Positions 1-11,330 of a stretch of DNA of 61,819 bases are shown in pieces. Numbering within the stretch: the first letter of the stretch is position 1; the number at the start of each line of letters is the position of its first letter. The position numbers and the translations under genes were made by a program. Below the pieces are notes generated by a model, which was not told where the DNA came from, did not search any database, and saw only the letters and a program-made list of their open reading frames with translations. The DNA comes from Rhizomucor pusillus (taxonomy: Eukaryota > Mucoromycota > Mucoromycetes > Mucorales > Lichtheimiaceae): contig FWWN02000596.1 in the NCBI GenBank assembly GCA_900175165.2, forward strand, positions 1 to 61,819, written 5' to 3'.

Positions 1-342
1 AGCATGACAGAGGATCGAAACAAGGCTTGATGAGTCACTAGCCAGCACGGTTGGAAAGCAAACTTGTCGGTCACGTTTTCTGTGCATCATTCAGGTGGGA
101 CGATCGTTATTGTTCTTTTTCCTTTTTCGTTCGAGAGCATATTCAAGGTGTGTTTGATTGCTGACCAGAATATAAACAATTATCAAAGGCAGAACGACAA
201 AAAACTCAACTCAAAGTTAAGCGAATATATGTGGACTGTTGCTGCAGTTACGACTTACCGTTAGTTCAGCAGGTTTTCGAAAAACGTAGATTGCTATCTT
301 TTCGCGCTTGCCAAATAGCTAAGATCATGCAAAATCCAAGAT

Positions 343-681
343 GTGTCCCTGGTCGAATTATCTAAATATCCTGCCAAGGAATCATTAGACGATGGTTCGT
401 ATCATGGGCAGCATGAACGCCTTATCGATGGTACTTATTCGGCAAGGAAGGATGGATCTCGTGATCCCAATCTCAAATTGGTTTTCTTGGGGCAAAAAGG
501 CTTCCTTCCACAACCATTTATGCAGTTAGCGAGATTTCTCGGTTTCCATTTTGCTGTCTTATACATTTTAAGGCAGAGGAATGGAGTGATTATAAAAAGA
601 GGGGCCTTCGTCCTATCGTTCATCTCGATGACATTGTCTGTCCAAAATACAACGAAGTAATATCCAGAGATCTTCTCTGAT
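343..681 (+). mobile_element. Reverse-transcriptase fragment of a retroelement (degenerate)
   Basis: At 603-680 one frame reads GLRPIVHLDDIVCPKYNEV, resembling the catalytic LDD block of DIRS/gypsy-type reverse transcriptases (W..R.GLR.V.YLDD). A neighbouring frame is open from 343 to 660, so the homology is split across frames and the copy is dead. No start codon, LTR or second domain is visible. Immediately downstream (about 735-860) lies a copy of the repeat segment also found near 9170, 21230 and 52590. The assignment to a reverse transcriptase rests on one short motif. Confidence 0.45.
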
Positions 682-899
682 TTCAGGCGGGAATTTGAAT
701 TCAAAAACCTGTAGGTCCGACAATCTGCGAACGCTTGGTGGGGAAACCCAACGCCTATTCCGAATTGAATGTAATAAACTCACTTGGGCCTTCATAAACC
801 TCCATTTTACGGCAGTTTTGCATCCAGCTTCGCTAATACAAGCATCAAGCTGTTGACTTGGATGCAGGCAAAAATTCTTGAGGTTGGTCATCTAGCCCA

Positions 900-2260
900 A
901 GGAGTGTAGTTGATGAAGAACCGGTGTCTGTTGATCTGCCAGCGACGCAGACGACGCCGTTAGCAGCCAATCGTCGAGATAGACTGTAAAACAAATACTT
1001 TGAGCGTAAGCACACGCAAAAATGGGTTTGTGATACAGGTGAAAAGCCATGGCACCACGGTTAGGCGAACACTTGAAGAAAAGAGCCTGATAAGTCGATC
1101 GATGTCATAAAATTGTTGGGACGCAACAGCTGCAGAGTTTCCACCTTGAAGTGGCACCCACCACATGCCCATTGTGCCGGCGCAGATCGATCACCAGGCG
1201 ATGGTCACAATTTTTCTTACCTATAACGAACATATCGTCCAGGACTGGAGGAGTCCGGTTCGATAGCCCTTTTGTAAGGAGCTCAGCGATTTCGTGCCGA
1301 AGGAGCCGCCGTCGCTGGTGTACCCGAGAGAATTTGGAAAAGCTTGGTTGGAAAGAAAGATACGAAATCCCTTCTCGGATGACGATATGAACCCAAACAT
1401 CGTCCATCAGCCCTTGCCATGCTTGCCAAAATCGGTGAAGATGAACCCCTACTGGTAATGGATTATTGCTGCGTCGATTGTTGGATGTGGTGTGGCGCAG
1501 TTGATTGTTTGATCGGTTGTGGCGTCAATACTTGGGCCACTGGAGGCTCTGCCCAGCGGCGGAACGTCTCGAGAAAAGGAGGGAATAGAGTGCGCAGATC
1601 GGTTGGCAGCAGCAAGAGTTTGGCGAGGGCGTGCCTCACGTGCATTGGAAGCGATTGTCTTCCGGACCTGGTCAAGCTCCATGACAAAGGACCGCTGGCT
1701 TGTGTGTAGAGAGAATGAAGGGTTTACCGCCCTTAGAGCGATGTCGTTGCGTGTTGCGATGGCCGTGCCACAAACATGAATGATAAGAGTTCGGATGTCG
1801 TTGAGAATAGCGAAGACCCGTTCAATGTGGTCGGGTGGCACCAAGGGAAAGAGGATGTAGCTCAAGACATCTATCGAGTGCAAGATCCCCAATGTGCCAT
1901 GTTATAGAGAGCGGAGAGATGCATCCTCCAAGCGATGGCCACGCGAGAAGTGTAGCCAACGATGCATAGTTTAAGCCATGGACAAAAAAGATAGCGTTCA
2001 ATGATGGTCCTGCGCTCCACATCCGATAGCTGCTGACCGAAACGATTGTGGTCCAGAGTGGGCATCAATACACGCAGCGCCGTAGAGGGTTGTCAATCGT
2101 GTTGGGGACAGGTCGGTAGGTCATGGCGCGAAAGGGCTCTCTCCGCTACCAACTGTTCCAGGAGCGTTTGTTGAGCAGCAAGCTGTTGGGTGAGCTGCTG
2201 CAGATCGGCATGGCCTGTAGCCTGCTGAGGTACAAAGGTCCGGCTTTATTGCGATTCTTG
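900..2260 (-). mobile_element. Degenerate DIRS-type (tyrosine-recombinase) retrotransposon: gag-like plus reverse transcriptase
   Basis: Read on the minus strand. The 5' part (about 2260-2040) encodes a Gln-rich segment (QQLTQQLAAQQTLLEQL) followed by SDVERRTIIERY. A 147-codon open stretch at 1892-1449 contains DIRTLIIHVCGTAIATRNDI and ALRAVNPSFSLHT, which look like a DIRS-class gag. The reverse transcriptase follows: EIAELLTKG, DDMFVIGKKN and LVIDLRRHN at about 1330-1180, then the catalytic YLDDWLL at 981-961. The RT changes frame between these blocks and no recombinase was found, so the copy is non-functional. Class assignment is from the motif set as I know it from fungal DIRS elements, not from a search. 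Confidence 0.6.
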
Positions 2261-3098
2261 ATCCATGATCACTAAAAGCTGCGGCGAACGCGAGGGATGA
2301 TCAAGGAGGGACGGTCTCCAACGAGAGAAATTTGTAAAAACAACAGTTTTATTGGTATTGTTCCAGTTGCGATTCGCTCAGAATAAAGAGATAAACACAT
2401 CACTCAATTACTTCAGGTTCGAGCCTGTAGGACTTATCCAATTGACTTAAGTTTATCGTAAGACGATTGCTCCTATGCACTACCTTTGGGGGCCGATCGC
2501 CAGCTGAATGGACGCAATAGACGCAAACTGATACTTATAAGGACAGCGGTATGTATAGAAGACTATACTTCCTAAGGAATAGCCGCAAAGTCAAAAGCAG
2601 ATTGCATTGCTGATATACTGGATGATCTCGAAAAAGCAAGCTATAATCGAGTGCTTATTTAGAATATACTGCAAGATTCAAGCTTTGCGCTTTGTAAAGT
2701 GCTTCTTTGTAAAGTAGTTCGTTTGCCCGCAGTGAAACAGGCGTATTTTGTAGTGAATCCAAAGCATACTGTGAATTGAGCACTCGTATGCGTAGGGATA
2801 TCGCATTGAGCACAGCATGGTGAGGCCAGTAGAGTACAATCCTGGCTTTTTCAGAGCATGCCGTATATATAACCGTGTACAAAGTCCTTCGTGACATGTC
2901 AGTAAATCTACGTACAAAAGTGGCAGTTGCTTTGGAACAACCCTTCCAACAAGTAGGCGCTGAGAAAATGCGAAAATATGCATTTCTATCTGGCGGTTAA
3001 CTCTTTCGTGGATTTGGTGAATCCGCGCCTCCAAATTTTGCAACGCGCTGGAGCTTTTCGTTTCCCTAAACTGCTATCAATACAGCTGTGCACTAGCA
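2261..3098. other. Intergenic stretch with no recognisable gene
   Basis: This lies between the retroelement relic and the CDK gene. Short overlapping open frames on the minus strand (2655-3043) have no recognisable motif and no convincing start. The last few hundred bases must contain the CDK promoter, but I see no clear TATA element. Confidence 0.5.
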
Positions 3099-4803
<1,705 letters not shown>

Positions 4804-6242
4804 CGTTGTTTTCGTAATATAATTTTATGAGTTTCCCTCGTCAAATGAAGCTACTTTCGAATCAAATGTGTACACTCTTTGCGATCTGGTAAAGTGCAGC
4901 CTTGAAGTTGTCCATAGCTGCCAGTTATGAGAGGAAGCGAAAGGGATATGCTGATCTTATGGACGCGGACGCTTCAAATAGACCGGAAAATGGTGCTATT
5001 TAAATACTTGGAGGGGAGCGTGAAATCGAGATATAGCGTAGTAGTATGGTTATGTCACCCCAGGCAACTTCATATCCTACTTACTGGGAACGGGAAAGAA
5101 GCAATGAGAAGCAATAAAGGCAAGAGTAACTTAAAATACCGTGATGTCCACTATTCTAAGAGGATTCTATAAGCTTTCTGGTGTTACTAGATAGACCGCA
5201 AACAATCGTCTACATTGATAATAGTAAATTGATTTTAAATAGGAAAGGGATGGTACCACCAAGAAATTTCTTTATAGTTTATGCTGTACTAGAGATGGGA
5301 AGTAAGAGGAGATGCGGCTCAATGCGCTCGGGTGTCGGGTTAGAAGAGGTTAAACCACAATTATGGGTAGATAAACGGTGAAAATACGGTCGATAAGGGT
5401 TGATTACAAGTAGTGTCTTAGCGTCAATTCTGGGCAAAGATTGCCATTCAAACTTCGTTACGGTTAAAAATCACTCTCCTTTTCAAGCCTTTTACGGACT
5501 CCCTCTTTCATAATCCACTTCGTCTTTGAGACGTGAAACGCTAATCCAGCTAGACTTTAAGGATGTTTTCTTCCTGTTATTGGCTGTTTGCGACCTCTTT
5601 TCTCAAAAGTTCGCTGTAGAGACACCTTTTTTCTGGCAGCTATAGCGCTTTTGTAATTGAGATCTTTGCTCTTTTGTTCGTGGTGAGCTATAGCTAATTA
5701 ATTTACATAATTTTGCATGTTTTGGATGGAAGATTGTGTTAAGCCAGTTTTTCTACAAAATTAATGTTCACTTTTGCAATTTGGAAGAGAGTACAGACAC
5801 CATTCGGTAGAAAACGACTTTGAATTTAGAGGGGCTGCCTTGTGCACATCTATTAAGCAGATTACTCACAAATCCTTGGTGTTATTGTGCGAAGCGCATG
5901 CACAACGCACGAGAGCAGGATTTCCTCCTAAAATCAGCTCCTCTGTATGATATACTGATGCTCCTAAAGTGCTTACTTCACGTGCATATACTACATATGC
6001 TGATGTATGATACACGAATGCCACTGTACGACGTATCAACAAAATTGCTACCGAGCAATTCCCTGGTCAGATTGTTAAATACTACTGTGCAGACTCCGTG
6101 ATGGGCAACGAGCATCAGCAAGCAACAGTACCTATTGATTTCTTTATCTCTTTAGCATTAGCATGCTAATATCCATGAAAAGCGCATTGATTTCCTTTTT
6201 CTTACTCTTCTTTTTCCTCGGAAACAAATATTCTACTTTGTC
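4804..6242. other. Intergenic stretch with transposon debris
   Basis: At about 5465-5510 (+) one frame reads NHSPFQAFYGLPLS, reminiscent of the SPFQ..YG segment of retroviral-type integrases, but nothing else of an integrase is readable. At 5752-5815 there is a short copy of repeat family B (see 9640 and 27690). The Thr/Leu-rich open frame at 5820-6101 contains imperfect internal repeats and no recognised domain. No host gene was recognised. Confidence 0.4.
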
Positions 6243-6650
6243 CCAGGTCTTCCATCTCACGAGCTTGCTTTGAAATCGAAGCAGCCTGTGCTGCTCATGC
6301 GAAATATTGATGTCTCTTCCAGTCTATGTAACGGCACAAAGCTGATCATTCGCTGGCTCCATATGCCCTTCATCCAAGCTGAAATTGTCTCCGGTAGACA
6401 TGCTGGAAATATGGTCAACATAGGTCGAATCAGCTCTTCCAACTTTATTCGCATGCAATTCCCGATCCAGCCTGCTTTCTGTCTGTCCATCCATCGAGCT
6501 CAGGGTCAAAACCTTCATTCAGTCGGCCTGTACCTTCCAATTCCTGTATTCTTGCATGGACAACTTTATGTTGCTATGTCACGTGTGACAGATATTCGAA
6601 TTTACGAATTATGCGTGAGTGGGATATTGATGGCAAATCAGTTGTAAGAT
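6243..6650 (+). mobile_element. C-terminal fragment of a Helitron PIF1-like helicase
   Basis: A continuous frame (reading LPSHELALKSKQPVLLMRNI at its start) carries the typical PIF1/Helitron end: LLMRNID, LCNGTKLIIR, FPIQPAFCLSIHRAQGQ (the late helicase motif) and HGQLYVAMSRVT. It ends at a stop at about 6647. The upstream two thirds of the helicase and any Rep nuclease are missing, and the sequence before 6240 is a possible splice acceptor (tttgtcccag) or a break. This is an isolated 3' remnant of a Helitron rather than the host PIF1 gene, which would carry motifs I-III upstream. Confidence 0.75.
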
Positions 6651-7203
6651 ATGTATAGGATCTATATAGGGCAACTACTAGTATGTATTGATCAAGCTGC
6701 TCGTCAATCTCTCTCGGTAACTATAGGAAGCTTTGGAATAGCTACTTCGGGTCCTGATTCTCTTTCATTGCAAGGAGCAAAAGCTCTGTAATCAATCACC
6801 ATCTAACAAAAAGGAAAATTCGGCGGAGGTTAACTGCAATTCATAGTTTCAACCTTGAGATGCAGGATTATCTTGGCGGTAAACGAGACCGAACATTCAT
6901 TAACACAAATGTGCAGCCGCCAATTGTGTGTTTCCCCAGAAAAGACATCCTTCTTTGTCTTCTTTCTTTGTGAGGATGTCCAGTTAGCATGCTAACCTCC
7001 ATACGCTTCTAATACATCCTCATGTCTGCAGCTGGAACGACCGCGTTAGCATTCAATCGGTTGTCAAAGACTTGATGTACAGCGCAAATATATATCATAA
7101 TGATCTGATAAGTTTGCATGATTGAGATTGATTATATTCTACAGTACATATAAACTACTCTATATATAAACTACTCAAAAGGAAAAGAAGACCTAAATCA
7201 ATA
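6651..7203. other. Intergenic stretch, promoter side of the small gene at 7204
   Basis: No coding signal. The last 60 bases contain two copies of a tandem element (tatataaactactc, about 7146-7175), which offers TATA-like boxes about 30-55 bases before the ATG at 7204. Confidence 0.4.
7145..7177 (+). promoter_or_regulatory. Duplicated TATA-like element upstream of the 7204 gene
   Basis: Two near-identical copies of tataaactactc sit in tandem, the second starting TATATATAAA. Position and sequence fit a core promoter for the small ORF starting at 7204. There is no direct evidence of use. Confidence 0.4.
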
Positions 7204-7438
7204 ATGAAGCCTTTCGAAGATATCTCCAAAATCTTCAAGACGTTTCCCAGGGGCAATCCAATCCTCGTTTATGGAAGCCAGCAAGTCATTTTAAACCAGT
7301 ACGGAGGTCGTGGTCGAGAACGTGGTGGACGTGGCGGCCATGGAACCACCGGAGGCGTAAGTTTCCTTTTCTGGAGATATAACCTTTCGAGACCAAAGTA
7401 AATAATTATCAAGCATGTATATTTTTATTTAGGGTTAA
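7204..7438 (+). CDS. Small two-exon protein with a Gly/Arg-rich tail (unknown function)
   Basis: Exons 7204-7356 and 7433-7438 give a 52-aa product. The intron 7357-7432 starts GTAAGT and ends TTTAG, and the second exon is only Gly plus the stop. The first 34 residues are hydrophobic/basic (ISKIFKTFPRGNPILVYG), followed by an RGG-like tail (GGRGRERGGRGGHG) as in RNA-binding proteins or a flexible extension. I recognise no family. Supporting evidence is the TATA repeat upstream and the clean splice signals. The gene runs tail-to-tail into PRPF38B with overlapping stop codons. It could be spurious, as no homologue is known to me. Confidence 0.4.
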
Positions 7439-8735
7439 TAGCGTTTGCGATCTCTGGACCTAGAGCGAGATCTCTCTCGAGAGATAGACGAGCTTGGGGG
7501 AGATCGAGATCGAGAATGGGAATAACGGCGACTATACCCAGGGCTTCTGCTTCTTCGTCTATATCTATGGTATTCGCTATCGTCTCCGTATCCACTTCTT
7601 CTTGATCTATCTCTTGAAGAACTTCCGGAGCTGCGGTACGGTCGATGATATCTATCTCTGTCTCGTCTTCCATCATCGTAATCACGTCGGCTCGGACTGC
7701 GTGATCGACTACGATAGTCTCTGCGAGAGCGACCAGAATCCCTACCATCATGATCATCGACAGCATAACTTCCCTTGCTTCTGAAATTACATAATAAGAC
7801 GCAGCTCCACATATTATGCAAAGTCTTTCGTACCTGTTGTTACCATGACCATGTTCCCTGTCATATTCCTTCAACTTTTTCTCCAAATCCCGGGCAATAG
7901 GCACAGGAATGCGCGGAAGCATAGTTCCTAGGAACTTTTGTTCCGTCAGAAGCATTCGACACAGTTTTCCAATAGTTCTAAAAGAAAAGTCAGAGATCAA
8001 TTCTGGAGTAATACTTCCTCCTACTGCTTACGATTTTTGAGGATTGGGACCGCTCGTTAAATCTATCTCTTCATCATCATCCAGATAGTACTGAAACCAG
8101 TCCCAGTATTGCGCTGGGACAAGAACATAACGGAGGTACAGGAATCCAATTGCACGTAGGTAGCTATTCATTCTTTAGGGTGACTAGCTCGGAATCTGAA
8201 GAGGAATACTGTGACTTACGGGGAATCAGGATGCTCGACCAGGTTTTCCACCTGTTTCACGGTTAATCGCTGCGTCCAGAACTTGTATAAGCAGCAGAAA
8301 GCAGTGGATGGTGTCGTGCCCTTGATGAACGGTGCTAAGAAAAGACGTCAATTTTGAATATTGCATTACAAATTTTGTTCCATAGAAATACATACAGAGA
8401 TGATTTACTAAAAGTTGCACGAAAAGGTGTTCATTAATGGAGATGTTCTTTTCCTGGCTCCCAGTGTTGACAAACCTTTAGACAACACAGGAGCTAAGGA
8501 AAGTAGATTACACTACCTTCATAATAGATCTCATCCACAACTTCGTGAAAAGTCTTCTTTTCACTTTATACATAACATTAATCTTGTCAGCATAAGCTGA
8601 AAAGAAAATATTGCCTACTTACTAGAGAGATTTAAAGTAAGGAGACGCAAGTATGTTTTGGTGTAGGATCGCATTCATGTTCATTGTGGATTCGTTACCC
8701 CACGTTTCGAGTTTGTTGGATTGCTTATTGGACAT
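7435..8735 (-). CDS. PRPF38B: Pre-mRNA-splicing factor 38B homologue
   Basis: Seven exons on the minus strand: 8735-8623, 8563-8517, 8407-8396, 8334-8220, 8163-8032, 7977-7834, 7780-7435. The core matches the PRP38 domain of PRPF38B: ASPYFKSLYEKKTFHEVVDE, VNHLSPFIKGTTPSTAFC, LYKFWTQRLTVKQVE, PDSPYLRAIGFLYLRYVL, YWDWFQYYLDDDEEID, TIGKLCRMLLTE and LPRIPVPIARDLEKK. The last exon is an Arg/Ser-rich tail of about 115 residues, as expected of a spliceosome-associated SR-like protein. The start ATG (MSNKQSNKLETWGNEST) is the first in frame. Exon 3 is a 12-nt microexon needed to rebuild EVNHLSPF. The human protein has a longer linker and RS region. Function is inferred from family. Confidence 0.92.
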
Positions 8736-9168
8736 CTTTCCGTTATTCAACTACACACAATTTGAGCTGTCAATACGAATTGAAGAATATTTGCAGCAAT
8801 ATGTTGCCGTAACGCGAAAGGCGTCCGAAAAGAAGGATGCGGAAATTGGCCATTGTTATGTCAAGACCGCCTGTTGTGGTGACCCTGTTTCAATAGCCGA
8901 CAACAGAAACCCATCCTGCCAGATGGCATGTAGTTTTATAGTAGGTGCAATGCCATCCCAAAACCCGTCGTCGTTTGTTTCCTGCTGGGAAGGTTGGTCT
9001 GCTACATAGAGTCATCCTGTTCTTGTATTCCTATATCCTCCCAACGGGTCTAAATTGAGGGAATTTATTGTTTTACAAGTGCTACGCTCCCTGCACTTGG
9101 TTCGCTGCGCTCGTCCCCCTAACCGAAAAGGTTTTCAGTGAAATCCGCATTAAATAAAAATCTCGCTT
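8736..9168. other. Intergenic, upstream of PRPF38B
   Basis: This holds the PRPF38B promoter region. An open frame at 8653-9009 on the plus strand is the antisense of PRPF38B exon 1 and its upstream region and looks like a shadow. From about 9060 the low-complexity motif of repeated cgct/gcgct words begins, a shared part of the dispersed repeats. Confidence 0.4.
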
Positions 9169-9256
9169 GGCCTGAATAAACCTCCATTCTCCGGCGTTTT
9201 TGCATCCGCTTTGCTTCTGCAAGCACGGCGCCGTCAAATTCCGGTTTATTCAGGCC
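9169..9256. repeat. 88-bp hairpin-like element with perfect 14-bp inverted ends
   Basis: Begins ggcctgaataaacc (9169-9182) and ends ggtttattcaggcc (9243-9256), exact reverse complements. The interior (cctccattctccggcg ... gcatccgc) recurs in diverged form near 790, 21290, 41055 and 52590. It resembles a tiny MITE or a folded part of a larger repeat. No coding potential. Confidence 0.7.
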
Positions 9257-9639
9257 GCCGCTCGATGGAATACACTCTTTGATTTGGTGTTAGCGCTCCT
9301 GCGTCGGGGCGCACATACGCCCAGAATTTTCGGTTAAATTCATAACAGTAGGCTCACCTCTTTATCTCCTGAACGTGTTGGAGCGCTCCTTCGTCGCGAT
9401 GCGCTTCGCGCAAAGACACTGGGAATTTCCGGAATACAAACCCTTAATCCATAAATTGAACACCTTAAATCCTCATATATACACTCCATTACTCATTCTG
9501 ATATAAACAGCATGTTTCCACTTAAAGGACATATACATTTAGCTGCTCATTCAATGTAGTCTGTTTTCCACCCAAGAGTTTGCTTTGACAATTCTACCCC
9601 TCGTCTACCTAGCGGCTCGTTATCAGCTAGGTCATTTAC

Positions 9640-9800
9640 AATGCTGAATATGCAAAAGTTTTCAAAGTCCCAATCCTCAGATTGGTGTCTGTTCTGCCTG
9701 CCAAACTCCAAAAGTGAACATTAATTTTGTAGCCCATTTCGTGTTAAACACTCTCCCATTCAACGCGTGTAGAAGGTGTATAAATTAATTAACTATAGTT
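9640..9800 (+). repeat. Repeat family B, copy 1
   Basis: The block around cccaatcctcagattggtgt and ctccaaaagtgaacattaat followed by cgcgtgtagaaggtgtataa recurs in inverted orientation at 27690-27840 and, truncated, at 5752-5815. It contains no ORF. It is probably the terminal part of an unidentified transposable element. Confidence 0.65.
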
Positions 9801-9944
9801 TTCCATTAAAAAACTGGCGCTCCATCAACTCCTCAGATCGCTACAGCCTCCAGAAAAAAAGTGCTTCCACAGCCATTTTTTCGAGTTTGAGGGCTCTAGG
9901 GGCCAATAAGATGAAGGAAAATTTCAGACCATTCCAATTTGGGA

Positions 9945-11330
9945 CAAGCGCTTCACGCTTCGCTTCGCTCGCTGCGTTTGGTTCGCTGAAGCTCATGGCT
10001 GATCCGAGTCTGTAGAATAAACTCGCATGAATCGATGTTTGAGATAATGCTACACCTAAATCTAGCTTCTTGCTGCTTCGAAACAGATCCGAAAACCATC
10101 TTCTTATACTTAGCAGTAGGTTCCTAGTAAGACTTCCGACGCCAACTTTCAAGTCTCGCTATTTTCAAGCAAAATCCTGTAACCGAGGCCTTGAATTTAT
10201 CGGGGATACATTGTAATAGTAGAAGGTCGTATCTTTTAATAGACTAGAGTTTTTTGATATAAGACAAACGGAATGGATAGGACAACACAGTTATCAAGTA
10301 GCTTGCCTTGCAGAATAATACTTAATAATAAATCCTGAAGTGTTAGCAGAATCAAATATCTTGTAGATTCAATCATATTTCCGTATATATTGATAGCTGT
10401 ATGGCAAGACTGTGCATCATAGGTTTGTATCTTGCTTAAGACGTGATTTTACACGAGATCCCGCACCTTTGCCCGAACATAGGTGCTCTTTTTCTGTTGC
10501 TTTCTTTGAATGCGTCCTAAATATTTCCAGGGAACTAAAGCAAACCTTTAGATCTTTTCTGTACAATTTATACGTAGTATGATGTAGATGAAGCACTTCA
10601 TTATCTTCTATTAAATACAGGTAACGAGATTCGTATTATTCTAGTTATCTTCCTCAACGTAGGTTGGTGCCTCCAACGTAACCTAACCTTCAGGAATATG
10701 ATCCTATTACGAACGTAATCCATGATAAACATTCAAAGACAGCAGGAACGCGTCAACTAATGCATTGAATCATAGCTGCGGATATAAAAAGGGACCTAGA
10801 TCCAAAATCTTCTCCTTCGGCTCTGCTCTCTCAAACATCCCGGTACGTTGGCTGCTCACACGAGGTGCAGTACCATTTCTGACGCTTAACTTCATAGCCG
10901 ACATGACCTCTGTCCTGACCCGCCACCTCAAATATCAACCGTCTCGCGCCTCTCCTTCGTCTTTTCTCCTGCCTCTCGCGATGCATCACTTCAAGTCCTC
11001 TGTCGTGCTTCTTTATTTTAATAGACCGACCCCACNGGTACAAAGTATGTCTACTGGTTTACTTTGCTGCGGTGCACACAGGCTGATACAGAAACACTAG
11101 GTGCGCGGTCTGGTCCCTCGTGAGTTCGAGGATTACCCTTCGGGATGTAAGTATCAATTATGATTACGCAGCAGTAGCGCAAGTACTAGCGTAATGCACT
11201 TAATGAAATTCTCTTGTTCCCAACCAACTCCATTTGCTACTCGCTCTTGACTTCTTCATATTCATTCCTGTGTTTCTTGTTTGTAATTTCATTTTGATTA
11301 TCTCTTTTTAATATAAAGATATCGTGAGAG
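9945..11330 (+). repeat. Long repeat family A, copy 1 (with a ~680-bp extra segment)
   Basis: Segments 9945-10227 and 10910-11330 align in order with 21195-21560 and 21561-21955. Shared landmarks are gcttcttgctgcttc, ttcaagcaaaatcctgtaa, gataCAGAAACACTAGG and gcggtctggtccctc. The intervening 10228-10909 has no counterpart in copy 2. The part at 11105-11160 has a tRNA-B-box-like word (gagttcgag) and a short stem (cccttcggg), so a SINE or non-autonomous LTR relic is possible. One N lies at 11036. No protein domain is readable. Confidence 0.65.

Noticed and set aside
2414..2427. tRNA T-arm-like word caggttcgagcctg
   Set aside because: No D-arm, anticodon stem or acceptor stem can be placed upstream; it lies beside retroelement sequence.
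5459..5515. Integrase-like SPFQAFYG segment
   Set aside because: A single short match without other integrase motifs; mentioned only as debris.
11105..11160. B-box-like gagttcgag that might indicate a tRNA
   Set aside because: No cloverleaf forms, and the same sequence occurs with changes in the second copy of repeat A, so it belongs to the repeat.
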